Below, piece by piece: positions 23,540-34,545 of a stretch of DNA of 64,000 nt. This stretch comes from Chaenocephalus aceratus (Eukaryota > Chordata > Actinopteri > Perciformes > Channichthyidae), in contig CM043797.1 in NCBI GenBank assembly GCA_023974075.1, positions 12,020,401 through 12,084,400 on the forward strand, read 5' to 3'. The position numbers were made by a program, and so were the translations under genes. Position 1 is the first letter of the stretch, and every line of letters starts with the position of its first letter. The notes under the pieces were generated by a model. That model had not been told where the DNA came from. It saw only the letters and a list, made by a program, of their open reading frames with translations, and did not search any database.

Positions 23540-24902
23540 ATGGCGGCGACGGAGGCCAGCGCTGCGCCGGTGGTCCAGGAGGACGGGAAAACCCCAGAGA
23601 GCAAGCCGACAGAAGCCGAGCAACCGGCAAACAACGCCAATGCAAACTCAGAGACTGTCAACAGTGAAGTTGTCGATAAGGATGGCACCGCAGTCAACAG
23701 CGAGGTTGTCGACAACAAAGAAACAGTGAATAACGACACAGCGGCAGTGACAGGAGCCGAGGAGGGAGAAGCAGCAGCCAGCGAGGATGCGGCACCCACC
23801 CAGAGTTCGGAAGGTGCCTCAACTGCCGAGCCCAAGACCTCTTTCCTGGACTCCTTCCTAAACAAGAGCGGCTTGGGGAAGGTGATGGGAGGAAGGAAGA
23901 AGAAAGAGCCAAGCACAGTCGCTGGAGGAGAGGAGAACGCAGCTGAAGGAGGGGAGAAAGAGGGCGAGAAAGGAGGCGAGGAGGCCGCAGCGGCTGAGGA
24001 GGAGCAGAGGGAGTTGCAGAAGGAGATGCAGCAACAGAGAAGGCTCCGGAAAACGGAGAAAAAGAGGAGGAGAAGAAAGCGGAAGAAACCGGCGGAGTCT
24101 AAATCCACGGTCCGGGATATGATCAGGAAGCCAGTGGCCAGGATCTTCTCCCATCGCAGCACCGACAAGAAGGAGGGCGCGGAACCCAAGAAGACGGTTC
24201 GATCCAAGTCCCTGGACCGTATGGAAGATCCCGAAGCACTTAACGCCACTACAGATTCCACCATAGAGGAGGGAGGAGCGGAGGGAGAAGCAGAGGGAGA
24301 AGCAGCAGAGGAGGCGCAGAGGGAGGCGCAGAGGAGGCGCAGAGGGAGAGCAGAAAGCACCGACCTCCTCGGCAACCACCAAGCACATGAAACGCTGGCA
24401 CTCCTTCAAGAAACTCATGGCCCAGAAGGCGCACAAGAAGAGCGGAGGAGGGGAGGATGCGAAGGAGGAAGGAGGCGGAGACTCCTCCACGCTGGACTCC
24501 AAGGAGTCCAGGGCGGGCAGAAGAGGTGGACGCTGAAACGCTCCTGGACCTTCCAGGGCCTGAAGAGGGACCCGTCTATCGTCGGCATCAGCGGCAAGGC
24601 CAAAGGCTCCGACAAAGACTCTGCTGACAAGACGGACGAGGAGGCGGCGACCGAAGGAGCTGAGGGAGGAGAGGAGGCCAAGGTGGAGGAAGGAGCAGAG
24701 GAGGCCAAGACCGAGGAAGGGGTGGAGAAGGCTGAGGGAGGCGAGGAGGAGAAGGCAGCGACGTCAGGAGGAGGGACTGTGACGCAACACGCCAACGAGA
24801 TCTGGACCTCCTTCAAGAAGCGCGTCATCCCCAAGTCCAAACGTGCAAACACGGAGTGCGTCCCCAGTGGGGAGGAGGAGGCAGCTGCAGCCCCCGCCTC
24901 AG
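23540..24902 (+). CDS. AKAP5/AKAP12-like A-kinase anchor scaffold, first coding exon
   Basis: Likely a scaffold holding protein kinase A at the membrane or cytoskeleton. The ATG at 23540 (CCGAAATGGCGG) is a good start; the frame continues 18 bases upstream only from TTG. Visible parts: an acidic N-terminus, TSFLDSFLNKSGLGKV (about residues 98-113), a basic KKRRRRKRKKP run (about 172-183), RDMIRKPVARIFSHRS, RSKSLDRMED, LKRSWTFQGLKRDPSIVGI (about 332-350) and WTSFKKRVIPKSKR (about 421-434). These W-S-F-K-K patches resemble the polybasic targeting motifs of gravin and AKAP79. Between about 24310 and 24520 a different frame encodes the plausible peptide MKRWHSFKKLMAQKAHKK, so the given frame is probably wrong there, with two compensating indels. 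The donor is CCTCAG/GTGAGAG. The exon ends one base into a codon and joins 28179 in frame. Family assignment rests on motifs only. Confidence 0.72.
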
Positions 24903-25731
24903 GTGAGAGGAAGCAGATGATGTGAACCCTTCGAAAAATGTGCATCTGGTTAGGGCCACTTGTAACATTTGAGATGTCTTAGAGTTTGTTCAACTAAGAG
25001 GTATCCCCTCCATTGTCCCTTCCCACAACCAGTCTATACCTGAAGTGTCCGGGAGCATTTCCTGCATGGGTTATGTTTAATACATTGATATTTAAGGACA
25101 TCTGTAACCTCCATTTCCCAGCTTCAAGCAAGAATGTCTGCATACGTGAATAGAAGCAATCACAAGTGGTGCCTGAAGGTTATCCCATCAATTTACAGGG
25201 AACCATGTGTGAAAGAGATTCCTTTGGAACATCATTTTGAAGCTCAAAAAGGTTAAGGCGTCCAATATTTCTCAAAACATGCACAGATCAGAGGAGTGTA
25301 GCAGTGCTTTAATTTTTCTTCTTTCCTACACCGTTCGTCTACTCAAGACCCCCTCAAGATTTATCTTGTGACACTAGAAAGCGCCCGAGCCTAGGCTGGA
25401 AACCACTGCTGCATAGGTATTTTGGCATCCAACAATCCAAGTACCCATCCTACGTGGTAGGGGTGTAACGGTACACGTACCGAAATTATTCGGTACGGGC
25501 CCTTCGGTTCGGTACACGTGTGTACCGAAGTGTACCAAACGAATATAACGTTAAACGTAAAAAATTGAGAACGTGAACAACTTCTTGGAAGTAATCTCAG
25601 GTGCTGCGTCGCAGCATTCAGAGTAATTTGCTCCCATTGGGTTCAACGCGTCATAGAGCGAGCAAGTCATTTCATTGGGCTGGTCAGAGGGATGCGTTCA
25701 AATGTAGTCAGTAATTTGAGGAACTGTCGAA

Positions 25732-26058
25732 ATGGCGAACGCAGATAAAGTTGAGCTCGAAAATCCTCCAGCATCATTGAAGTCTCCGGTTTGGGAACAT
25801 TTTGGTTTTGCAGTTACGTACAAGGATGACGGACAAAGACAGGTGGACCGAACCAAAGCTGTTTGTCGGCATTGTTCAACTAACATTGGTTACGCAGCTG
25901 GCAATACATCAAACTTGCACACTCATTTGAAAAGGCATCACCCGAACGTGAATATCACCGGTACCAAAAGACTGAAGTGCAAACTCCCGCTAGCATGTAA
26001 GCCTCCACCACTCGCAAAAAGTTCAGACGAGCCAAAGGCTATTACAAACGGCAAATAA
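25732..26058 (+). pseudogene. Truncated hAT transposase: BED zinc finger fragment
   Basis: A 108-codon frame from ATG encodes SPVWEHFGF (about residues 19-27) followed by a BED finger with C-x2-C (AVCRHCSTN) and H-x4-H (HTHLKRHHP). This is the ZBED1/Ac-type N-terminus. A stop follows at about 26056, well before any RNase H-like core; the remaining internal sequence is AT-rich non-coding DNA. Confidence 0.75.
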
Positions 26059-26261
26059 TCCTTATGTTGCCATGTTAGCAAAGCGCTACCTGGCTGTATC
26101 TGCTACCTCTGTCCCTAGAGAGGGTGTTCTCCACAGCAGGAGACATTGCTAGTGCCAGCACGATCTGCCCTTTCAGCAAGCAAAGTGGACAAGTTCATCT
26201 TTCTTTAAAAAAACATGAAAATAAATGACAAGCAAGTCATAATGTAAAGCTGGCTGCTTAG

Positions 26262-26567
26262 GTACTAGTACAGTAAAGTTCAAATACAGATTATTTCAGT
26301 CTCATCGAAAAGATGCACCTTAATGTTTATTTTATTATATTTTGCATTTATTTGAGTGAATATTCATAGTTTAATAATAATTAAAAACCCAAACTAATAG
26401 TTTATGTTTTGTGAGTACTAGAACAGTACAGTTCAAATACAGATTATTTCAGTTCATCGAAATGCTGCACCTTAATGTTTATTTTATTATATTTTGCATT
26501 TATTTGAGTGAATACATTATTCACAGTTTAATAATAATTTAAAAAAATATGTTATGTTTTGTGATAA
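26262..26567. repeat. 153-bp tandem duplication inside the hAT element
   Basis: Two adjacent copies begin GTACTAGTACAGTAAAGTTC (26262) and GTACTAGAACAGTACAGTTC (26415). They share the CAAATACAGATTATTTCAG and TGCACCTTAATGTTTATTTT blocks, with small indels. Confidence 0.85.
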
Positions 26568-26862
26568 TTTTTTCTGCTGTACCGAAAACGTACCCGAACC
26601 GAACCGTGACCTAAAAACCGAGGTACGTACCGAACCGAAATGTTTGTGAACCGTTACACCCTATTACGTGGTCGAAAGTCCAAAACTGTAAGCTGTTGTT
26701 CTGGTCAACACCATTCAAAAACAATGAAGCTGACAGCGTGTTCACATATCTGTCCCTGTACGGGCAGGACTGAGTGGCTCGCTAACTCTGGGGGAGGTAA
26801 TGTAATTGAACATTCTCCCAAATTAAATATTCAACATCTGGTGTGAAATTCAAGTCACTATT

Positions 26863-27646
26863 GGCCTCGGTCATTTCCACTACACGGCCCTCGCTCGGCT
26901 TCGCTCGGTATGGCTAGGCCTCGTTAGGACTAGGCCTCGTTAGGACTGGCTCACTTTATGGCGCATTTCCATTACAGTTTAGGAACTGGGGTAGTATCTA
27001 TAGTAACGCAGTGTAGGCGAGCCGTGACGTCATCTTCAATGAGAACCCAGAAAAACAACACAGCCGTTAGCTGTTAGCACTCAGAGCTCACAGCTCCTCA
27101 TATCTGTTCAGAAACAGACAAAAGTTAAACAAGTACAAACCACAGACTGTCTGTGTCATGACGAATACAGGCGCTGGTTTTATTTATGTATGTATAGGCC
27201 GTTGTTGTGAGTGTGGACGGTTGGAGCATATATAACGTTAGCTTAGCCAAGCTCCATTTAGAAAACACGCATTTTAAAAGGTTTTTCGCCTGCGTCTGTC
27301 TGCAGACTTGTCAAAGCATTAATTCATGGTTTTTACTAACCGGTATCAGTATGTTGTTACTTCGGCATCATTTTGAAACGTGTATTACAATTAAATCACG
27401 GTCAAATATGTTCATCTTGTTGTAGTTTGTAGCCCCCTTGCCAGCGATTCTCTCTCGAGTTTAGCATACTCAGCCCGACTCAGCCTGGTTGTTCCTGGCC
27501 CTAGAACCACGATTTATGGGGCCAGAAAAACTGTGAATTAGGACCCGCTAGCCGGGTACTAAGCCAAGTGGAAACACACCAAAAACGGGCCCCGCACGGC
27601 TCGGCACGCTTAAAGCGAGCTCCGCGCTGCAGTGGAAACGCGCCAT
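26863..27646. mobile_element. Degenerate DNA transposon with TTTCCACT termini
   Basis: The left end has CGGTCATTTCCACTACACGG; the right end reads GGCGCGTTTCCACTGCAGCG on the other strand. CTCGCTCGG, GCTCGGTATGG and TAGGACT repeats cluster at both ends, as in fish non-autonomous elements with a long GC-rich subterminal region. The match is weak and I see no clear target-site duplication. Confidence 0.45.
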
Positions 27647-28178
27647 ATGTAGCTCCAGTCAACAGAACAGACTACATTTAGCTTACTCTTTGCTTTCTTG
27701 CTGAATGGAGAAAATGGTTAAACAATATAGAACACTGAGCTGTATTTTGGTTTTAGATGATTCACATTTTGGGAGGATATTGGTTTAAAACGGACTTCCA
27801 TTAAAAAAAATGTGAAGCAAATACATTGCTTTAAATTAGATGTTGCATTGGAATTAGTATTGGAAAAAAAGTGGAGCCTCTAGCAAGATAATTTACTAAA
27901 GGGTTGCTACATAGGGACTTAAATTGGGCTGAGGAGAGTAAAAATTGGACCCACATTTATCAGATGCAAACCATCTTCATTACTGCCAACGTAACTAAAT
28001 AGCTACCTAAATATAGTTGGAACTATAAAACTCACCTAATAAAATTGTTATTTTATTCTTTTGTGTTCAATCAATTTGCAGGAGGAAGTGCAGTTCCTCT
28101 TAAAAGGTTTATTGTTCAGAGGAAGTCGATAAATATCGTATAAACAAGTTTTAACCTTGATTGTCTTCCTCCCTGCAG

Positions 28179-29179
28179 GTGAGGACGGAGCAGCAGAGGA
28201 GGGCAAAGACGGCAAGACAGCCAAGGCCAAGCGCACGCATTACGGCCGAGCAGTCTCCCTGAAGAACTTCATCTTGCGAAAGGGCAAGTCCACGAGTGTG
28301 GACATGGGTGAAGCCACCAAGGAGAGGAGGAGGAGGAGGAGGAGGCCGCGGAGGGAGGAGAGGGAGGAGAAGTGGCGCTGGAAGCAGCTGCTGATGGTGA
28401 AGTTGCTGCAGGGGAGACCAATGAAAAAAAATGCAGTGGAGTCTGAGAAGACACCTGCAGAGGAGAAGATGCCCGTTACCGAGAATGGAGAGGAAGAAGC
28501 AAAGGTGGAGGAGAAGACGCCAACTCCAGCTCCGGTTACCAACGGGGAGAACGGCTGCTCCAACGGGGAGGATGATGCCACACACAATCACCAGGAAGAG
28601 GAGAAAACAACGGCAAGCAGCCCTGTGAAGAAGAGCAAGGATGCAGGAGGAGTGAAAGAGGAGGCCAACGCCAAGATCATCAACACCACGGCGGCTGTGA
28701 ACAGCGGTGAGTTAGAGCACGCCGACCGGGAATCTGATGAGCCACAAAACAGCAGCAGCAGCAAAGAAGGAGATACTAACAACAGACAACAACAAAAAGT
28801 ACCAGTACTAACAAACGATAGCAGTAAACAAACAAAAGCCAGCAGCTGTCAAGAGCCTGAGCTAGCACTAGCCGTTAGCATAGAGGAGGAGGAAGAGGAG
28901 GAGGAGGAGGAGGAGGAGGAGGAGGAGGAGGAGGAGGAGCTGAGGGAGGGAGGGGAGGCAGAGTCTCCACACAACGGAGATGGGGCAAAGTCATGTGAGC
29001 AGGGAGAGAGGGAAGGGCAGGATGAGGAGGAAGAGGAGGAAATGACGAAGAGGGATCTTCGAGATGCAGCGGTGGCCATTGTTCAGAACGTGATGTCAGC
29101 AGCAACTGACCAATTAGAAAGGGAGCTGTGCGTTGACAACGGTCTGAATGGGTGTTATGAGGCTGACATTCGATACTAA
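28179..29179 (+). CDS. AKAP5/AKAP12-like A-kinase anchor scaffold, last coding exon
   Basis: The acceptor is CTTCCTCCCTGCAG/GTGAGG; the exon joins phase 1 from 24902 and runs to TAA at 29177-29179. The start reads THYGRAVSLKNFILRKGKS, a basic patch. Acidic repeats follow, including a Glu run at 28885-28938 from GAG/GGA repeats. Near the C-terminus, RDAAVAIVQNVMSAATDQLE (about 29062-29120) has the hydrophobic spacing of a PKA RII-binding helix and resembles the VQNIIQTAVDQF-type helix of AKAP12 and the KNAIQLSIEQL helix of AKAP5. In 28325-28428 the given frame is an implausible Arg-rich run, while another frame gives an acidic Glu/Ala/Gly stretch. That points to length errors in the GGA repeat and in the A8 run at 28424-28431. 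The total predicted length is about 787 residues. Confidence 0.72.
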
Positions 29180-29400
29180 GAAAGCACAGGGTGACACAAA
29201 CGCACATCTATGTATAGGTACACATGTATGTGAAAGCGCACTGTTGGTGTGAGTTAATACTTGCATGAATACACTTAAATGTGCCAAATGTAAAGTTACA
29301 CATATTAGCATAGGATATCACACATTCCTGTATGAAAATTAATGTTTCAAAAAAGTAGTTGCTGTTTGATATCAATCTCAGTTCAATGTGTTAAGCAAAG

Positions 29401-30375
29401 AGCTGGACTCAACAAGTGGTTAGCCTAGCTTAGCATGAGAACAGGAACAGGTGGAATCAGCCGTCTTGGCTCTGTCCAGACTCCCAACTCTAAGTGAGCA
29501 TGTGGCAGAGGTTCTCAATTGGTTTAAGCCAAGAACCACTTACATGATAAATAATACTTGGGGGCACTCATGTATGTTGAAGTAAGCTAGCTTTTACTCC
29601 TATATTGTCTTAGTTACAGCATGTAAAATAATAACAGCATAGACATAGACAAAGATTTTAGATGTATTTTATAAACACTTGCCCCATCACAAAACAGAAT
29701 GCCAATATTACAATGCAATTTACTGCAAGTAACACTGTACCTATACACAAAACAAATAAACAGACCACCCGACAGATTGCTAGTGCTTAGGCCTAGATCA
29801 GACAAAAGTGATTTGCCGACTTAAAGTATGTGACTTTTTTAATTGTTGAAGACACCCGGATCAGACAGAGCAGTTTTAGAATGATTGCAAACCATGAACT
29901 CTACACTGATTAAAAGTTGTTGGCTGTTTAGTACCTACTGGTGATGAAGTCATATAGCATATCAAGCAACATACACCACAGAAGCCCCTCCTCTTAATTC
30001 CTCCGATTGGACAATGGCATAAACAAAGGGGATGGGCGTTTTCCTAGGTCCCCAGGAAGTGCACTGGGCCTTGAAGCTAATTCTTATAGTGGCCAAACAG
30101 TGGTTCTAGAACTTCCTTGTGAGTCATTGGGCCCAAAAATACTTATTAACATTGATTTACCATGGCAAAGAAATGTCCTGCAAATCACTGGAAAATAATT
30201 TTTTTGCCAAATCAACTACCCAGTATGAACATTAGAATAGCCTTTATGGCTGCTGAAACGCATTTGATCAGCCCTAGAGATGTTGGTAAGTGTATTTTCT
30301 TTAAAGCTTAAGACAGAGCCAGGCTAGCTGAATCTCATTGTGCTAAGCTAGGCTAAACACATCCTGACTCCAGCT
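29401..30375. mobile_element. Long-terminal-inverted-repeat MITE in the AKAP 3' region
   Basis: The left end AGCTGGACTC and block TTAGCCTAGCTTAGCAT pair with the right end, which on the other strand reads AGCTGGAGTC and TTTAGCCTAGCTTAGCAC. The pairing continues through GGCTCTGTC over about 70 bases. Inside, 30030-30230 matches the dispersed repeat at 44388-44590, so elements are layered here. Confidence 0.65.
30030..30235 (+). repeat. Dispersed repeat, copy 1 (second copy at 44388-44590)
   Basis: Shared landmarks in the same order in both copies are CCCCAGGAAGTGC, a GGCCAAAC block, a CATTGA-TTACC block, an AAATC-x-TGGA block and CCCAGTATGAACA. Divergence is substantial. No coding capacity is seen, and the family is unknown to me. 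Confidence 0.6.
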
Positions 30376-31601
30376 AGGTTGCACATACACAAATAAAGCC
30401 ACTGCCAAACCTCATGTACATAGGCATGTCAACGTTTCCTCTGTGAATGCATGCTGAAAAACTAGCTCTTCCTTAAATCCCTTTAAAATACTCGTAGTAT
30501 GGCTTTTAAATACGTGTTTAGTAACCTGTGAATATCCAGCGAGTTTTCAACAGAAGAAAGAGAGATGGAGAGAGAGAATCTAGTCTTTCGTTTAGTCCTG
30601 CTAATTTCATTATAACATCAAGTCCATGAACAGCCAAACAACTCAATTATAACAGGACGTAGATTCCCAAGGCAGCTACATGGTTGGAAGCCGACTGTTT
30701 ATGAACTTAAATAAGAATATAAATATCACATTAACTGCTACATGGTAGAGCTATACAGCTCCCATAAAACAATCCTCTAAGAGCCTTCATTATATGATTC
30801 TTAGCTTTTATTTGCTGCAATTTATCATAACCTGCAGACATAAATTGATTTAGCAATTGAATGAGAGGAAATACAATGATGGAGATGACATATTACATCT
30901 CCGGTACTTTCCAGCTTTTTTAATTTATCTAGAGGCGTTTTTTTTTCTCTCTGAGCTATTTCCAGCAAAGCTTCACTTCTTGTTTGTACCGTTTTACAAG
31001 TTCCCACCTGGGAGCCGAAGCTCAAAGCTGCTGGACGCTGAGCATGAGGAGGGGAAGAGTCTGTGAACCAGAAGGCGATTTGTTTCCCTCCTCTATTATT
31101 TAGCAAATCCAGCCTTCCTCTCCATTCAAGTGCAGCGTGAGGCTCGATGTCCGGCAACCGCCTCGCTTTGATCCCATGCAGGCCAACAGATGTTTGCAGC
31201 GAGAGCCGCGGCTCCTGCTGTTGCCGTGCGATTAACCAGGAGCCTCTTTGAAGCTCTTCTTCTTAAATTAAACTCTGTTTAACGCCTATTGGCTTACTGA
31301 GACCTGAAACTGTGCCAAGCCCTCCACAGACCGGTAACAGCTTTTTTACTGAAGTAACTTCAATACAGTTTTGATTCTCTTCTCTATGCAATCAAAGTCT
31401 TCCAGCCAACACTAAAAGTCAGCCCACAGCAAACTGTTGTTGTTTTACAATAAGAGACTTCACGTTTAATTGTGCTGGGCAGGTTTCCTGTCTTTCTTTC
31501 TTCTGTCATCTTTTTTGGGAATGCTAAATGAGCCAAGTGATACCAAAATTATTATTATCTCAGGAATATTTTATCTTGAAAATATTGACGATTTGACTTA
31601 A

Positions 31602-31873
31602 AGGTGGGGTAGGTAAGTTTCAGAAACCGGCTCGAGATACACTTTTTGTTATATTCCATGGAATGCTCTTAACATTTAGCCGGCCCGGCTAAACGGATTG
31701 GATTGCCTACCTGCCCGTCAGCCTTCCATCGGGGCACAAACTTATCTCGTGCCCTCATTGGTCATGTGCATGTTCGTGTGGGGCTCTATAAGGAAGTGGC
31801 AGATTTTCTCCGGTTGTGTATTTTCAAATTCTAGCGATCTCGAGCCGGTTTCTCAAACTTACCTACCCCACCT
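31602..31873. mobile_element. Short MITE with AAGGTGGGGTAGG termini
   Basis: TTAA lies directly on both sides (31598-31601, 31874-31877). The ends form an inverted repeat of about 38 bases: left AGGTGGGGTAGGTAAGTTT then AAACCGGCTCGAGAT, right the same on the other strand with minor changes. Total about 272 bases, non-coding. Confidence 0.88.
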
Positions 31874-34063
31874 TTAATGTTCAAACTGAGCATGTGCTTA
31901 TGTTTCAAAAGAAAGTGTAGTACGCAGTATGCTCAGTATATCCGTCAGTAAGACGAGACACTGGGACAAGAGAAAACATTGTTCTTCATGAACTATTCAA
32001 CTTTGAGTGTCGGGGCTTCCATAACATGTCTTCCTTTAGACTTGTGAAAAAAACAAAACCTAAATACACATATACCTACTGTCCCATTTACCTCAATCGA
32101 TTTCTTCTAAATTCGCCAAAAGTTAGGATTAGATAATACATTTACATACTTTAACATTCCAGAAAACTTGTAAAATAATTATTTGTGAATAATTGGGGAA
32201 GTTTAACAATTATATCCAAAGATTTTGCAAAAATATTTAGAATCTTACATCTTTAAAGGCAGATTTCTCTTTTTATATTATTGAGTCAGAAATCTCCATT
32301 TCACTAGCACTAACACATGTCAGACGTTCAGTTCTTCAGCTGATTGCTCGCTATAACTCGCCGTAGCTTAGATAGTTAGCTTACCGTTTGCTTTGGAAGA
32401 GAAAATCTGGTTTAGCAGACATCAATAGAGTTTAGTCCATCAAAGGATTAGAGGGCAAAATCAAAGTGTCACGGAGCCTCTTCAATGAGTCAGATTAGCT
32501 AGCCTTCTCTCTCTCCGTTGTCTCTCTCTCTCGGGGGAAGTAAACAGAAAGACAGATGACTATTCAGTGGATTGTCAGGGTATTTCATTTTAGATATATA
32601 AAACCCTTCTTAAAGTCAAGTGTCTGTGAGCTCTGAGCACAAAGTACAGTCCAAGAATACAAGACAAAAACAAGGGCATTACAAAACAAGGTACAAATAC
32701 AGACAGCAGGACAAACGAGGGCAGTGAGAGACAGGCAGAAGACTCTACATCTTCCTCAACCATGTGATTATGCTGATCATCCTTTATAATGTACAATATT
32801 TTTCTTAAAAACCTGTTCTGTTGTTGTTGTTGTTGTTTGCTTTGTGTATGTCCTTAACACGAACTAACTTAAACTAACCCAACACTAGAGAGACATCTGT
32901 ACTAAACCACTAAACACACATAACCCTTTTTAATGACTGTTTATTATTATTACTATTATTATTATCCCTTTTCCAAGACCTATTTTTTAATAAAAATGTT
33001 CAATCTCTTCTGTTATCATTTACCAGACAAAAAGGCGGGAAACGTGTGAGGCCACACAAAGAGGATTAGAACTGCCCGGGATTCGCTGAGCGAGGAGCTC
33101 TGAGCTCCGCCCCCCACTTTACCCCTCCCCCGTCCTCTCCCCCCCCCCCACTCCCCCTCCTCTCTCCCTTCATCCCTCTCCGCCTTCCTCCCGAATAAAA
33201 AGAGTAATCACGTGTTAACAAAACAGAAAACACCATTGTGAGAAAGAGAGAGAGAGATTGAGAGAATGAGAAAGATGCAATCCATGTAGATGAGCAGTGA
33301 AAAATAATAACTACTCAGAAAGCAATAATTCAAGTCCCACCCATCCCTCCATCCTTACAACCCCTCCGTCCGATACATGCATACATACATACAAATATGT
33401 ACATCCAGTGTTTTATTTTTTCTTTGCTTGTCTGTGAGATTTTATATTGTCTACGAGAGAAAAGAAAAACACAGAAATGTAAAAAATGAAAAATCTAGAC
33501 ATTCCACCCTCTACTTCCCCCGCCACCCTATGTGTCTCCTTGTCGAGCTACTTAACTCTGCTCTCTGTCTCTAACGACTCCTGATTGGTGGATTTAAAAA
33601 AAAAAAAGAAGAAAAAAAGACTGGTAGTTTTATATTGACGGCCGTTTTGGTTTATAGTCCCTCTCAACCCCCCTCCGCCCCCAGTAGTTGACAGTACAGC
33701 AGGACCATGTTGCTCCAGTATATAAACTGCCCTGAGGACTGCCACATCCCAGCCATCACTGCAATGTCTTCAGCTCTGTGTGTTTAATGTTTTAGACTGT
33801 TTTATTGTGTACATGAATTAAAAAAAAGAAAAGAAACGGCATCAAATATTAAAGTCAAAATGTTTTCTTTTTTCCTGTTCGGTTTGGATTCTCTTGTTTT
33901 TTTTCTTGTTTTCTTTTTTAAAAACACATCTTCTCACTGTTACCGCATTCTGGCGATATGCTGTAATTATGAAAAAAATGATAATAATAATAATAATGAT
34001 GATGTTTTGTTGGTCCAAGTTTTCACATGTCCGCTAGCAAATTGTCAAGAAAAAAAATAGTAC

Positions 34064-34069
34064 AATAAA
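34064..34069 (+). terminator. Poly(A) signal AATAAA, likely end of the AKAP-like gene
   Basis: AATAAA followed within about 40 bases by a G/T-rich element, with pyrimidine/A-rich 3'UTR-like sequence upstream. This is the most convincing + strand polyadenylation site after the stop codon at 29179. Confidence 0.45.
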
Positions 34070-34354
34070 GACTAAAATCTAACAACTAAACTGCAATTCA
34101 TTGTGGGGTTTTCTATTTTTATCTGGAGGATTGGAGTGTTGCATGCAGACAGACGGGGTGGAGGGTTCAGGGAGGGGCGGGGCTAAAGGCTGGAACCCCA
34201 TTGGATGATTATTAATCTGTGTATCGATAATCTCATCCTTTTACGTAATGGGTGGAATAATACAAGATTTATTTGTATTAAAGTCGATCTGTATGTATTA
34301 TCTGACCGCGGTGTTTCATTCACACTGGCGGGGGCGTGCATATGCCAGCCGATG

Positions 34355-34545
34355 CCCAGTGGTGTGAAGGGGACTAAGTAGATTTACTCGAGTACTTTAC
34401 TTAAGTACACTTTTGAGGTGCTTGTACTTTACTTGGGCATTTCAATGTTGTGCTACTTTGTACTTTACTTCACTACATTCAGAGGTAAATCGTGTACTTT
34501 AACTCCACTACATTAATTTCGTACCTTGAGTTTAATTTGCAGATT
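34355..34545. repeat. Fragment of a common fish repeat (TACTTAAGTACA-type)
   Basis: Repeated ACTTTACTT, TACTTAAGTACAC and CACTACATT words are typical of a widespread fish non-autonomous DNA repeat. A terminal fragment occurs at 10484-10530. Only part of the element is recognisable. Confidence 0.5.

Larger units (their letters stand above)
25458..26663 (+). mobile_element. hAT transposon with BED finger, inside the AKAP-like intron
   Basis: The element is 1206 bases. It starts TAGGGGTGTAACGGTACACG and ends, read from the other strand, TAGGGTGTAACGGTTCAC. Flanks are CTACGTGG (25450-25457) and TTACGTGG (26664-26671), an 8-base target-site duplication with one change. Subterminal GGTACG/CGTACC words are repeated, as usual for transposase binding in hATs. 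A short BED-finger frame is inside; the catalytic region is gone. A 153-base tandem duplication lies in the right half. Confidence 0.9.
24903..28178 (+). other. Intron of the AKAP-like gene
   Basis: It begins GTGAGAGG and ends TTGTCTTCCTCCCTGCAG. The phase across it is preserved (one base of the Gly codon before, two after). It contains the hAT element at 25458-26663 and a degenerate transposon at about 26863-27646; the remainder, including 27650-28178, is AT-rich and featureless to me. Confidence 0.8.
29180..34090 (+). other. Probable long 3'UTR of the AKAP-like gene
   Basis: No further exon follows the stop. The first strong poly(A) arrangement I see is AATAAA at 34064-34069 with a GT-rich stretch (TTGTGGGGTTTTC) about 30 bases on. 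The interval holds two inverted-repeat elements, a C-rich tract (33110-33180) and several trinucleotide runs. Earlier AATAAA motifs (about 29754 and 30391) could give shorter transcripts, so the extent of the 3'UTR is an inference. Confidence 0.4.

Noticed and set aside
23518..24375. Long - strand Ser/Leu-rich frame opposite the AKAP-like exon
   Set aside because: Antisense shadow of a Glu/Lys/Ala-rich coding exon, with no splice context of its own.
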